Shown here: in pieces, positions 1 through 7,244 of the stretch
Layout: the number at the start of each line of letters is the position of its first letter
Position numbering within the stretch: the stretch's first letter is position 1
IMG/VR virus record: IMGVR_UViG_3300047476_001633
Span: 1-34,343 of that record
Direction: 5' to 3' (one strand)
DNA: 34,343 nucleotides
Origin: a virus
Translations under genes and position numbers: made by a program
Notes under the pieces: model-generated
Database searches by the model: none
What the model was told of the DNA's origin: nothing
The model's input: the letters and a program-made list of their open reading frames with translations, nothing else

Positions 1-362
1 CCAATCGGTGTGCCTGATTGGGCGTAGCTCGTTGCCATGGCGCCAACCACCCCATAGCACCAACAATAGGGGAGCGTTTTTTGATTTAGGATCGGTACTT
101 TGTAAAACGTTGCCAAATGCTCGGGGGTCGCTTTGGCTGCGTCCAACGCCTCGGCACGCTCGGCCCATTCGTTGCGTGGTATCAAATCCAACGCAAACGG
201 TGCCGAGTAGGTTCCAAACGGGGCGGCTGCAAAATCTCGCGGCCTGTATCCCGCAAAAAATCGCTCCCCACCCGGTAACGAATGGTTTATATCGGTAATC
301 AACTTTGTGGCGCTGTGTTCGTCAAATACGCTGTATCCCGTTAAACGCGTGGTGTAGCTCAT
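1..362 (-). CDS. Papain-like (C1 family) cysteine peptidase, N-terminal part cut by the window edge
   Basis: The reading frame starts at an ATG (362-360) that overlaps the stop of the upstream gene as ATGA, and runs off the left edge after 120 codons. Residues 94-102 carry the papain oxyanion-hole Gln and active-site Cys (NQKTLPYCWCYGVVGAM; Q94, C100, W101), with the six-residue Q-to-C spacing of papain. About 90 residues precede the active site, with no clear signal peptide. The His/Asn half of the fold is at the right edge of the window (33981-34343), same strand, so I read the two as one gene on a circular genome. Direct joining of the two edges is out of frame, so some sequence is missing. 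A role in lysis or virion entry is inferred from the neighbouring membrane proteins; the substrate is unknown. Confidence 0.8.
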   Translation of the reverse strand, partial: MSYTTRLTGYSVFDEHSATKLITDINHSLPGGERFFAGYRPRDFAAAPFGTYSAPFALDLIPRNEWAERAEALDAAKATPEHLATFYKVPILNQKTLPYCWCYGVVGAMATSYAQSGTPI

Positions 363-877
363 TTGAACCCCTCGAGCGCTTCTACGAATGTCTGAACGTC
401 GGCTGGCAACGGCATTTCCTTGGCTCTGCGTTGATTTGCAAACACAACCACCGGCGGGCGGCTGCGGATTCGTTCGCGTAACCGTGCCCACTCGGGTGCT
501 AAATCGCGTGTCTTATCGTCGGCGTCCAAAAACAAAACCTGGCCGTCGGCGGCCTTGATTGCTTCGCGGATTTCCACCGAGTTGAAAATGGCGATTTGTT
601 CGGGTGTCAAATCCCCGCGTTGTTCGGTTTCTTCGATCACCAACACACGCAACCCCGTAACGCCGGTTTGCTCGGTCGGTGTTCGGTTAGCGATCCAAAA
701 CACCAACCCAAGGGCCACCAATGCCCACGGCAACGCACGTAGCACTAAATCCCATGGGATTTGTGGCGGCGGAAAATCGGGCTGTGGCCACCTGGGTGGT
801 TGTGTCGGCGGCGGTTGAATTGGTTGGTTTAACCAATCGTTGGTTGGCATTGGCATTTTTGGTACTCTTGCGCCCAT
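359..877 (-). CDS. Single-pass membrane protein with a soluble thioredoxin-like C-terminal domain
   Basis: This is a 172-residue protein. Residues 1-42 are proline-rich, about residues 43-63 form one transmembrane helix (LVLRALPWALVALGLVFW), and the remaining ~100 residues look like a compact alpha/beta domain (GLRVLVIEETEQRGDLTPEQ, then VLFLDADD, then PVVVFANQ) resembling thioredoxin-fold proteins without a CxxC. It starts three bases after the stop of the upstream membrane protein and ends in an ATGA overlap with the papain-like peptidase, so the three are probably co-translated. It could be a spanin- or holin-accessory-type protein or part of a virion entry complex. The fold call is by eye and the function is unknown. 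Confidence 0.7.
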   Translation of the reverse strand: MGARVPKMPMPTNDWLNQPIQPPPTQPPRWPQPDFPPPQIPWDLVLRALPWALVALGLVFWIANRTPTEQTGVTGLRVLVIEETEQRGDLTPEQIAIFNSVEIREAIKAADGQVLFLDADDKTRDLAPEWARLRERIRSRPPVVVFANQRRAKEMPLPADVQTFVEALEGFK

Positions 878-880
878 GGT

Positions 881-1495
881 TTATTGGGAAACCGGGGCGG
901 CTGCGGGATTGGAGGATTCCCTTACGCCGCCCCGGGTTTGTAGTACGTCGGCCAATAGTTCGTCGGCCATGGCTTGCCGCTTAGTCAAATCGGCTAGCGT
1001 GCCTTGCACCAACGCGGCAAACTTCGCCAACTCGGGGTCGCGAAACGTTAGGGCCTCGTTGGTTGCAACGTCTTGTGCTTGCCCTGTGGCCGCCTGCGTG
1101 CCCGCTATGGTGGCCTGTTTGATTGCTTGGGCTACTCTAGCCTTGATTTGTTGGCCGTTTCGCCAATTGGCGATCATCTGAAACGCACCGGCGACTAAAT
1201 CGCAAAACACGCGCCACCCCATGGTCGCGGCGAAAATCCCCCCACCGCCCAATGCAACCACGAAATCTATCAACATGGGCACCAACACGGCGGTTACTGT
1301 GCCAACGCTCGCGAAACCATCGGGTGCTGCGGCCTGTGGTGCGACGGCGGAAAACAGAAAACCGGCGATCAAACGCCGATTGGCCCAAAACGCGTAAAGC
1401 ATCGCCAAACCAACCAGAAAACGTAACCCACGGCTCGGCGGTTCGGCAATTACAACCGTGTGTGTAGTGTTCAATTGTCCCGTTGTGTTGTTCAT
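881..1495 (-). CDS. Multi-pass membrane protein, holin candidate
   Basis: The 204-residue product has hydrophobic segments at about residues 24-36 (LRFLVGLAMLYAF), 41-55 (RLIAGFLFSAVAPQA) and 63-92 (VGTVTAVLVPMLIDFVVALG and onward), followed by a charged helical tail with coiled-coil character (AQAIKQATIAGTQAATGQAQ, then LVQGTLADLTKRQAMADELL). It begins with an ATG 38 bases beyond the end of the presumed frameshift product of the tail chaperone and is followed after three bases by another membrane protein, then by the papain-like peptidase. Two to three helices plus that context make a holin plausible, but no holin family is recognised. It could instead be a membrane protein for DNA entry. 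Confidence 0.7.
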   Translation of the reverse strand: MNNTTGQLNTTHTVVIAEPPSRGLRFLVGLAMLYAFWANRRLIAGFLFSAVAPQAAAPDGFASVGTVTAVLVPMLIDFVVALGGGGIFAATMGWRVFCDLVAGAFQMIANWRNGQQIKARVAQAIKQATIAGTQAATGQAQDVATNEALTFRDPELAKFAALVQGTLADLTKRQAMADELLADVLQTRGGVRESSNPAAAPVSQ

Positions 1496-1535
1496 GCAAC
1501 CAAACTAATTTGGGCCCGTGGGGTGTCCCAATTGG

Positions 1536-1654
1536 TCACCAACCGGCCAACCACGCCTCTAGGTCGGCCCAACTTCCGGCAACGCGGGGCGGTCGCCCTG
1601 CGGCCATGGCGGCTTTCCAAACTAGGTAGCGGGCCCACCGTCGCCCGGTTCTGT
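1536..1654 (-). CDS. Frameshift extension of the tail-assembly chaperone (GT-type product)
   Basis: In the -1 frame relative to the upstream chaperone gene, the sequence after the A-run is open across the zero-frame stop at 1624-1622 and continues for 39 codons to a TGA at 1538-1536. It ends in W-A-D-L-E-A-W-L-A-G-W. Fused to the first 238 codons of the upstream gene this gives about 277 residues. Such G/GT pairs, made by a -1 ribosomal slip, are standard in siphovirus tail assembly: G is the chaperone, and the T part contacts the tail tube subunit. Evidence is the slip heptamer, a downstream hairpin and the open frame; no family match was run. Confidence 0.65.
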
Positions 1655-2368
1655 TTTTTTTTCCACCCAACGGCGTATCGTTGGGAAATCCAACGCACAA
1701 TGAACCAACGCGTCGCGGGCCGTCACCGTGTACACCTCCTCAAACAAACTCAGTTCGGCGTGTGAAATTCGATAGTTGGCGGTTAACGCTGCGACGGCTA
1801 ATTCGTCGATCGGTTCAAACTCAAACGTTTTCGCATCAGCGGCCACGGCTTCCTGGTGCGCGTCGGCGTACAAATTAGCCAACTCCAAAAACCTGCGGTA
1901 TTCCTTGGCGACTTTCACGGGTCGCCATTTACCTGTTTTGCCGTCATACCCTAGGGTGCGGGGTAGGGGGGTGTAATAACTGGACGTTTCAACGTCGAAC
2001 CCTCGGGCCACGGCTGCCACCCAAACCGAACCGTCCCCGAGTGTAACGCGGTGGCCGTCTAGCATTTTGGGGCGCTCGAGTTTGGACGGATCCAACGGAT
2101 CGGCGACCCAGCGGCCCACGTAGCACTCTAGCCCGCTGTCGGAAAACACCGGCGCCCAAATGGTCGCCTGTTTATCCCATTTCAAATCGCGGTCATCATA
2201 GACTTTGGAACCGTTAGAAAACCGGAATAACCAACCCGGCCCGCTTCCGTTTGGCCCTGCCATAACTTCGCGTGTTTGGTAGGTTGCCCCACGGTCGCAC
2301 GCGTATTGTAAATGGGGTGGCACCGCAAACGGTGTCCCCGGCCCCTTGGGGGCGTAGTACATAAACAT
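1622..2368 (-). CDS. Tail-assembly chaperone candidate (G-type, zero-frame product)
   Basis: The 248-residue protein starts at an ATG (2368) and has no family that I recognise from residue identity alone. The first ~150 residues include an aromatic, beta-rich part (YACDRGATYQTREVMAGPNG, then VTLGDGSVWVAAVARGFDVE). The last ~90 are helical (EYRRFLELANLYADAHQEAV, then LAVAALTANYRISHAELSLF). The reason to call it a chaperone is position plus mechanism: it lies two genes after the presumed tail tube gene, and nine A residues near its end form a slip site that would fuse it to a 39-residue extension. The N-terminal half is larger than usual for G proteins, so a fusion with another tail function is possible. 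Confidence 0.6.
   Translation of the reverse strand: MFMYYAPKGPGTPFAVPPHLQYACDRGATYQTREVMAGPNGSGPGWLFRFSNGSKVYDDRDLKWDKQATIWAPVFSDSGLECYVGRWVADPLDPSKLERPKMLDGHRVTLGDGSVWVAAVARGFDVETSSYYTPLPRTLGYDGKTGKWRPVKVAKEYRRFLELANLYADAHQEAVAADAKTFEFEPIDELAVAALTANYRISHAELSLFEEVYTVTARDALVHCALDFPTIRRWVEKKTEPGDGGPAT
1630..1661 (-). promoter_or_regulatory. -1 programmed frameshift site: A AAA AAA heptamer plus hairpin
   Basis: On the minus strand the zero-frame codons GAA AAA AAA ACA contain the heptamer A AAA AAA (1661-1655) within nine consecutive A residues. After a 7-base spacer comes a stem CGGGC (1647-1643) pairing with GCCCG (1634-1630) over an 8-base loop. Spacing and layout match bacterial and phage -1 frameshift signals. 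Zero-frame translation ends 31 bases past the slip; the -1 frame stays open for 39 codons. Confidence 0.65.
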
Positions 2369-2400
2369 TTTTGTTCCGTTGTGATTGTTATTATTGCGGG

Positions 2401-2616
2401 CTAAACCGCTTTGTTACTTGGCGAAATCAATTGGCGGATTTCGTCAAACTGATTTTGTTCGACCATGCTGCTAACCGTTTGCCAACCGTCCAATTGCTCG
2501 ATTTGGTCGGCCAAGTATTTGGCACCCAAACCCGTTTTGTTGGCGATAGTTTGGGCCAACGCCTGTTTGTCCAACGGCTCGGGTTCGAGTTGCTGATTTG
2601 GTTTTTTGTCTGCCAT
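2401..2616 (-). CDS. Small charged protein of unknown function in the tail region
   Basis: The 71-residue protein (MADKKPNQQLEPEPLDKQAL and onward) is acidic and polar at the N-terminus, followed by a helical part with LGAKYLADQIEQL and FDEIRQLI. It lies between the presumed tail tube gene (3 bases upstream) and the chaperone gene (32 bases downstream), tightly spaced on the same strand. I do not recognise a family. Its place between tail tube and chaperone suggests a tail assembly accessory role, but this is inference only. Confidence 0.65.
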   Translation of the reverse strand: MADKKPNQQLEPEPLDKQALAQTIANKTGLGAKYLADQIEQLDGWQTVSSMVEQNQFDEIRQLISPSNKAV

Positions 2617-2619
2617 GGA

Positions 2620-3534
2620 TTAAAGCGCGGAGGCTGCGTTGATTAAAAACGGTGCGTTGGTGCCGTCAAACGTCGCGGTCATTTCAAACCGTGTGTTTCC
2701 GTCGGCGTTGTTTTGTGCGCTAAACGGTTCGATTGGCACCACCATGCCGTCGGCGGTAATCACAATGTGCTGTGCCGTCGCATCGGCCAAAAACGTGCCG
2801 GTCTTGTTGTTCCGTTTGCGTAGCTTGATGAACGTGTTGGCGTGTGTCGCCGCGATCCCTGGCAAATTGATTTTGCCTGCGGCACTTCCAACCAACTCGG
2901 CGGCCAACGTGGTAACCTGAATTTTTGGTACCACGGATTGCACGCCCATGCGTGTGTCGAAAACGTCGGATTTGCACCCGTCGGATTGGATTTGTAATCC
3001 GCTTTCCAAACGCAAATCGGTAACGCAACCCATGCCGATTCCACCGAGTTGCACGGCGGCAATGGTGTGGCGTGCGTCGTCAACGGCTGCGGGGGCTGCT
3101 ACGCCCTCGGAAAACACGGCGGGGTTGGTCGATCCGTCGGGGGATAGCCCGAAAACCTCAATTTCAATTTGAGCATCCTGGCGATTGGCACAACTGAGTG
3201 TGCGCCATAGGGCCCGGCCTGTGGAAAACGCGATTTTGCGGTGGTTGGATCCTGCGACAATGAACCCGTCGTCCCCGTAGTTGATTTCGTACAACTCGGC
3301 TGGCACCTGGGCCGATAGTGGAACACCGAGAAAACCTAGCACGCTTAGGGCCGATGCCACGTTGTGGCTAGTGAATCGAAAACCCGCTTTGATTTCTTGA
3401 ATGGACGTTTGTAGCGGGTAGATCGAACCGGCGGTCGGCTCGGTTTGCATACTCGGGGCGTTGGTGAACGCCTGCGAAACAATCCCGCCAATCCAATTGG
3501 CCCCGATTTTTAGCGCGTGTGCTTTGTGTGGCAT
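2620..3534 (-). CDS. Major tail tube protein candidate
   Basis: This 304-residue protein has no signal peptide or membrane segment and is rich in beta-strand-like segments with many G, T, S and V residues, such as IYPLQTSIQEIKAGFRF, QVPAELYEINYGDDGFIVAG and NADGNTRFEMTATFDGTNAP. Size and composition suit a siphovirus tail tube subunit. It follows a tail-completion-like gene and precedes the frameshifted chaperone, which is the usual order. No sequence signature was recognised directly, so the call rests on length, composition and neighbours. A head-spike or adaptor role is the main alternative. Confidence 0.5.
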   Translation of the reverse strand: MPHKAHALKIGANWIGGIVSQAFTNAPSMQTEPTAGSIYPLQTSIQEIKAGFRFTSHNVASALSVLGFLGVPLSAQVPAELYEINYGDDGFIVAGSNHRKIAFSTGRALWRTLSCANRQDAQIEIEVFGLSPDGSTNPAVFSEGVAAPAAVDDARHTIAAVQLGGIGMGCVTDLRLESGLQIQSDGCKSDVFDTRMGVQSVVPKIQVTTLAAELVGSAAGKINLPGIAATHANTFIKLRKRNNKTGTFLADATAQHIVITADGMVVPIEPFSAQNNADGNTRFEMTATFDGTNAPFLINAASAL

Positions 3535-3543
3535 GTTTCAGTC

Positions 3544-4038
3544 CTAAATAAACCGCATTCCGGTGTTCAAATCGCTGTCCAAAACCCTGTTGTACGTGGC
3601 GTCCCAATGCTGTCCCAAGGCTTCGATTTCCAGCGGTAGCAAACGGGTAAATTCCTCGCGCGTCCACGGATTGAAATTTAGGGCGTTTACCGCGTAGCGT
3701 AATTGGCCGCGATTCGTGGTAACGGTAATGGTTGTCATGCGCGCACGCTCGCGCGTCTTACCTGTGAACACCAACGGCAATGTGTGGCCGTGTTTGCGTA
3801 GTTTTCGGCCTGTGTAAGATCCCCAAAACGCTTTGGATCCAAACGTAAATTGTTCGCCGGAACGCTTCCGGTATCCTGCGGCCTGGGCGTGTTCCTTCGT
3901 GAACCGTTTGGGCGTATTTTCGCGGTGGTGCATCTCGGCGATTTGCTGATACGCTTCGCGGCTAGCCCGCCGGTGCTGCTTGGCCATGTTTCGCGGTACG
4001 TTCCCGCGTTCGCGTATCTTGATAGCCCTTATTTCCAT
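3544..4038 (-). CDS. Tail-completion / neck-like protein candidate (HK97 gp10 type)
   Basis: The 164-residue basic protein is rich in Arg and Lys in its first half (ERGNVPRNMAKQHRRASREA). It contains GYRKRSGEQFTFGSKAFWGS, then PLVFTGKTRERARMT, then a beta-rich part (TITVTTNRGQLRYAV) and the ending NPWTREEFTRLLPLEIEALG. The arrangement of a basic helix, PLVFTGKLRxR and a late PWxREE resembles minor neck or tail-completion proteins of planctomycete prophages that I remember; this is not a verified match. It lies directly upstream of the presumed tail tube gene, a normal place for a completion protein. Confidence 0.5.
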   Translation of the reverse strand: MEIRAIKIRERGNVPRNMAKQHRRASREAYQQIAEMHHRENTPKRFTKEHAQAAGYRKRSGEQFTFGSKAFWGSYTGRKLRKHGHTLPLVFTGKTRERARMTTITVTTNRGQLRYAVNALNFNPWTREEFTRLLPLEIEALGQHWDATYNRVLDSDLNTGMRFI

Positions 4039-4041
4039 GGC

Positions 4042-4860
4042 TTACCCTGGGAACGCTAACGCACGGCTCGAACGTCGGCGCGGGCTAGGTTGTGCCGGAA
4101 CGAAATAACTGCGCCGTCTCTCTGGTTGGTAAAGCAACCCACCACCACGGCCTTGTTCAAAAATGAAACGGGCTTCCGGTGCGGTAAGTGCTACATTATT
4201 GAAAACAATTACATCATCGAGCATACCGCTGTATGGGCTTGTACCGTCGTAACTTGTTCCAAGAGTTATTCGATTGCCGGGTAGTGATCCTGTTAGTATC
4301 CCTGTCCCTTGAGTATTATAAGATGCCGGACGTAACACGCCGTTACTATACATTAGAAACGAGGAATCTCCGTTGCCTCCATCCCAAGTCGCAACAATAT
4401 GCGTCCATGAGCCAATTGCAGGCCAACCTATTTGAACTGATTTAAGTCCACCGCTTGCATGGTTAATCAACTGGAGTCGAATCGCAGAATTTACAGTAGC
4501 CGCAATCAAATAAAATGGTCGAAAACTCACCGATTCGCCGCACATTATTGGTATGGGGTTTGTTGTATTTGTCCATGATGTCGGATTAAGCCAACACGAA
4601 ATACTCATTGATGAAAAGGCAGGAATAAAAGCTGAGCTTCTTGCGTAGTCATTTACGCCATCTAAAATCAATGCAAGCTTATCAGGACTGGTTACATACG
4701 CATCATTTGCATTGTTTGAAAAATTGGACAACGTACTATGTGCCGCCAAACGCGATACGTCTGGCAATTGCAATCCAGTGTTGCCTGTGAACGATGGACA
4801 AGCTCGATAGGCAATTCTAGGTGCAAGGCTTTCCCATTCTCGCGTGTAGTATGCAAACAT
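4042..4860 (-). CDS. LamG/concanavalin-like jelly-roll protein, probable receptor-binding or decoration protein
   Basis: The 272-residue product has a LamG-type lectin fold from about residue 60 to 225. Key pieces are LALILDGVNDYARSSAF, MSISCWLNPTSW, GSWTHIVATWDGG, FLMYSNGVLRP, RITLGTSYDG and YSGMLDDVIVFNNVALTAPE, the classical strand order. The tail ends in RGGGLLYQPERRRSYFV, an Arg-rich close I associate with planctomycete phage LamG proteins. It starts in a TAATG overlap with the gene upstream. By eye its base composition is clearly more AT-rich than the rest of the window, so it may have been acquired separately. Carbohydrate binding at the virion surface is the likely role; the ligand is unknown. 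Confidence 0.8.
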   Translation of the reverse strand: MFAYYTREWESLAPRIAYRACPSFTGNTGLQLPDVSRLAAHSTLSNFSNNANDAYVTSPDKLALILDGVNDYARSSAFIPAFSSMSISCWLNPTSWTNTTNPIPIMCGESVSFRPFYLIAATVNSAIRLQLINHASGGLKSVQIGWPAIGSWTHIVATWDGGNGDSSFLMYSNGVLRPASYNTQGTGILTGSLPGNRITLGTSYDGTSPYSGMLDDVIVFNNVALTAPEARFIFEQGRGGGLLYQPERRRSYFVPAQPSPRRRSSRALAFPG

Positions 4861-5492
4861 TATGGGTTTATCGTATCCCCATAATCTATATCAACCGCAC
4901 AAAACGGGATGTAACTAATCCCGCTGTAGTTGTTGAACTTTATGCGGTATCGCCCCTGGCCTGGAATCCAAAACGGTTGGAACACGTCGGCTAGATTCGT
5001 TACGGTGTCACCAATAGCGTTCACAATCGCCCAATTATCCTCGGCTGTCCACGCTTGGGTCGATGTAAATGTAGCCAATCGTCCAAACTGTATCGCTGTG
5101 CCCGCTGAGTTGAACACACAAACCCTATCTCCAACGGCGAATGCTGGGCTAGGTGCGGTATTCAAACTCAGTGTTGCCGAATTCGTCGCAAGCGCTACCG
5201 ATAACGTACTCGAACCGGCTGCGGTGGTCGGTGCCGATGAAACTTTATCGAATGCCGTGGCCGGATAATTTCCACTTCCATTGGGTAACCGTCGGATTTG
5301 CAATTCCGCTTGGCGCGTCGGTGTGCCTGTGCCACGGCCCAACGAGGAGTAGACCCAAGCGCCACGGGCTTCTCGCAAATCTAACAACGTGTTACCGGCA
5401 TTGCTCCCCAATACCACGTTGTTATTCGTGACAATTTGCGGTGCGATCCAAACCTGATGGGTTGGCAATGTTGGTGTTACATAACTTGGCAT
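4860..5492 (-). CDS. Unknown virion protein next to the LamG protein
   Basis: The 210-residue protein is beta-rich and low in charge: it opens with PSYVTPTLPTHQVWIAPQ, continues through SSTLSVALATNSATLSLNTA and VGDRVCVFNSAGTAIQFGRL, and ends in PFCAVDIDYGDTINP. The VGDRV segment suggests a small barrel-like domain. It overlaps the LamG gene by TAATG and the gene upstream by 16 bases, so all three are probably translated together. Composition and neighbours suggest a fiber, adhesin or decoration component. I recognise no family, and part of it shares the lower GC content of the LamG gene. Confidence 0.65.
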   Translation of the reverse strand: MPSYVTPTLPTHQVWIAPQIVTNNNVVLGSNAGNTLLDLREARGAWVYSSLGRGTGTPTRQAELQIRRLPNGSGNYPATAFDKVSSAPTTAAGSSTLSVALATNSATLSLNTAPSPAFAVGDRVCVFNSAGTAIQFGRLATFTSTQAWTAEDNWAIVNAIGDTVTNLADVFQPFWIPGQGRYRIKFNNYSGISYIPFCAVDIDYGDTINP

Positions 5493-5938
5493 TGAACGCT
5501 CCCGGCTATTCGTTGTATTTCTTCGCCTGTAATTGTGTCGGGTTGCTCACCGGCGGCCAACATCGGTGCCGCTTGCTCGGCGGTTAATCCCAATCCATGT
5601 GGGCTCGGTGCGGTTAATGCCATGCGAATTTCCGGCAAACCAAAATCGGGGTAGCTAGACTCGGGATTCCCGGGCCCCATAAATTCGAGCATTAACGCCG
5701 CGTCGGGGTTGGTTTCCGCTAATTGCGCCAAACGTCTGAGCAACAAATGGCCGGTGGCACGGGCGGCCATGTAAACATCCAAAACGCCAATTTTTGATAA
5801 TCGCAAAACCTTTGGCACGCGTGGCGCTATTTCGCAACACCTGATTGCACAATCGCCAAACGCCTGTTGTTCAAATAGCTGTTTTGCCTGTGCGTCGGAT
5901 TGGATCAAATCGGCCAACGCGGCCTGTGTAATTTGCAC
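5477..5938 (-). CDS. Unknown helical protein in the fiber gene cluster
   Basis: I chose the GTG at 5938, which has a GGGGAG ribosome site a few bases upstream and starts just after the stop of the collagen-like gene (5943); a longer frame to 5983 would overlap that gene. The 153-residue product begins VQITQAALADLIQSDAQAKQ and is mostly helical, with a short GLPEIRMALTAPSPHGLGL stretch. It may be a chaperone or adaptor for the neighbouring fiber proteins. It ends overlapping the start of the next gene by 16 bases. No family recognised. Confidence 0.6.
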   Translation of the reverse strand: MQITQAALADLIQSDAQAKQLFEQQAFGDCAIRCCEIAPRVPKVLRLSKIGVLDVYMAARATGHLLLRRLAQLAETNPDAALMLEFMGPGNPESSYPDFGLPEIRMALTAPSPHGLGLTAEQAAPMLAAGEQPDTITGEEIQRIAGSVQCQVM

Positions 5939-5942
5939 GGCC

Positions 5943-7235
5943 CTAACTCCCCTTAATAAATGAAATACAATCCCATTTGGCATCGGATTGGACGTATTCG
6001 AACGCCACGCGGTCTATTGTGTTGGCCGTTGTACTCAACACCACGTTTGCCGCTGCCAAATCTCCCCTAAATCGGTATTCGTTTCCCCATGTAACGGTGC
6101 GGTTTCCGTTTCCATCCTGTTGGATCCGCAAAATAATCACACGCCCATTGGTCGCGTTTGTTGGGTTGTCTATGGTTCGGTTTCCGCCCAACGTAACGTG
6201 AAATTTGTTGGCCGTTGCCGCGTTAACTCCAATGTTTGGCGCATCGGTCAACGTTTCAATTTGTAGATCTAGGGCATCGGTAAAGGTCTTAACCCCGCTA
6301 ACGCTTTGGTCGGTAGTTGTGCGCACCACACCGGAAACGGCCAACGTGCCTGCGGTGAATTGCAAACCGTCCCCGATTGTCGCAACGCTTACCGTTGCAC
6401 CATTGCCCACAAACACCCCGGTTAACGTGGTAGTGGTTGTAGCTGTAACGGTGTTAGGCCCGACTGGGCCCTGAGCACCGGTCGCACCTGTGGCACCTTG
6501 TGGGCCTGTGGCACCCTGTGGCCCGGCTGGGCCTTGGGCACCTGTCGCCCCGGTGTCTCCCCTCGGAATCACAAAATCAAAAACCGCTGCGCTCGAGGTT
6601 CCCGAGTTGTTAACCGTAGCATTGGATCCGGCGGATCCGGTGGTTACACTTCCAACCCCAATGGTGGCTGCGTTACCGGCTGGGCCCTGCGATCCGGTCG
6701 CACCCGTCGCACCTTGTGGGCCTGTAGCACCTTGTGGCCCGGCTGGGCCTTGGGCACCTGTTGCCCCGGTGTCTCCCCTCGGGATCACAAAATCAAAAAC
6801 CGCCGCGCTCGAGCTTCCCGAGTTGCTAACCGTGGCATTGGATCCGGCGGATCCGGTGGTTACACTTCCAACCCCAATGGTGGCTGCGTTACCGGCTGGG
6901 CCCTGAGATCCGGTCGCACCCGTCGCACCTTGGGGGCCTGTAGCACCTTGTGGCCCGGCTGGGCCTTGGGCACCTTGCGGGCCGGTCGCACCTTGTGGCC
7001 CAGCGGGCCCGGTGGCGCCTGTGTCTCCCCTCGGGATCACAAATGCCAACACCACGTTTTGCGTTGTACCTGTGTTCGTTACGGCGGCCTGGGATCCTGC
7101 GGCACCCGTGGTTGTAGATCCAACGTTCACGGTGACGGTTCCACCCCCACCACCACCGTTGGGTACGCCATAACCGGCGGCAATTTCCACCACAATTGGC
7201 GGCGGTGGTGTAACGTCAATGATCGTATCGGCCAC
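5943..7235 (-). CDS. Collagen-like tail fiber / adhesin
   Basis: Starting at a GTG with an AGGGGG ribosome site that overlaps the previous stop, this encodes 430 residues. After a Gly/Pro-rich start come three copies of a module: a beta-rich spacer (GSVTTGSAGSNATVSNSG, then FDFVIPRGDTGATG) followed by collagen Gly-X-Y triplets (GPAGPQGATGPQGATGATG). Two of the modules are nearly identical at DNA level (216-bp period). The last ~150 residues form a separate domain (GVVRTTTDQSVSGVKTF, then NKFHVTLGGNRTIDNPTNAT, then VAFEYVQSDAKWDCISF) like trimeric fiber tip or appendage domains. The protein probably forms a collagen-type trimer on the tail or capsid. Confidence 0.85.
   Translation of the reverse strand: MADTIIDVTPPPPIVVEIAAGYGVPNGGGGGGTVTVNVGSTTTGAAGSQAAVTNTGTTQNVVLAFVIPRGDTGATGPAGPQGATGPQGAQGPAGPQGATGPQGATGATGSQGPAGNAATIGVGSVTTGSAGSNATVSNSGSSSAAVFDFVIPRGDTGATGAQGPAGPQGATGPQGATGATGSQGPAGNAATIGVGSVTTGSAGSNATVNNSGTSSAAVFDFVIPRGDTGATGAQGPAGPQGATGPQGATGATGAQGPVGPNTVTATTTTTLTGVFVGNGATVSVATIGDGLQFTAGTLAVSGVVRTTTDQSVSGVKTFTDALDLQIETLTDAPNIGVNAATANKFHVTLGGNRTIDNPTNATNGRVIILRIQQDGNGNRTVTWGNEYRFRGDLAAANVVLSTTANTIDRVAFEYVQSDAKWDCISFIKGS
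6550..7030 (-). repeat. 216-bp near-identical tandem modules in the collagen-like gene
   Basis: The stretch around 6679 (tgggccctgcgatccggtcg) recurs with one change at 6895, exactly 216 bases (72 codons) later, and the flanking sequence is nearly identical over the whole unit. A third, more diverged module starts near 7030. The unit corresponds to one spacer plus collagen triplet block, and likely expands or contracts by recombination. Confidence 0.8.
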
Positions 7236-7244
7236 GGCTGCCCC

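Noticed and set aside
1492-1698. 68-residue minus-strand frame over the chaperone end
   Set aside because: It is in the frame reached by a +1 shift, is very basic, has no start signal and overlaps the next gene. The -1 frame is supported by the slip site instead.
6550-7030. CRISPR array
   Set aside because: The repeats are 216 bp, in frame, and encode collagen triplets. There are no short direct repeats with unique spacers.
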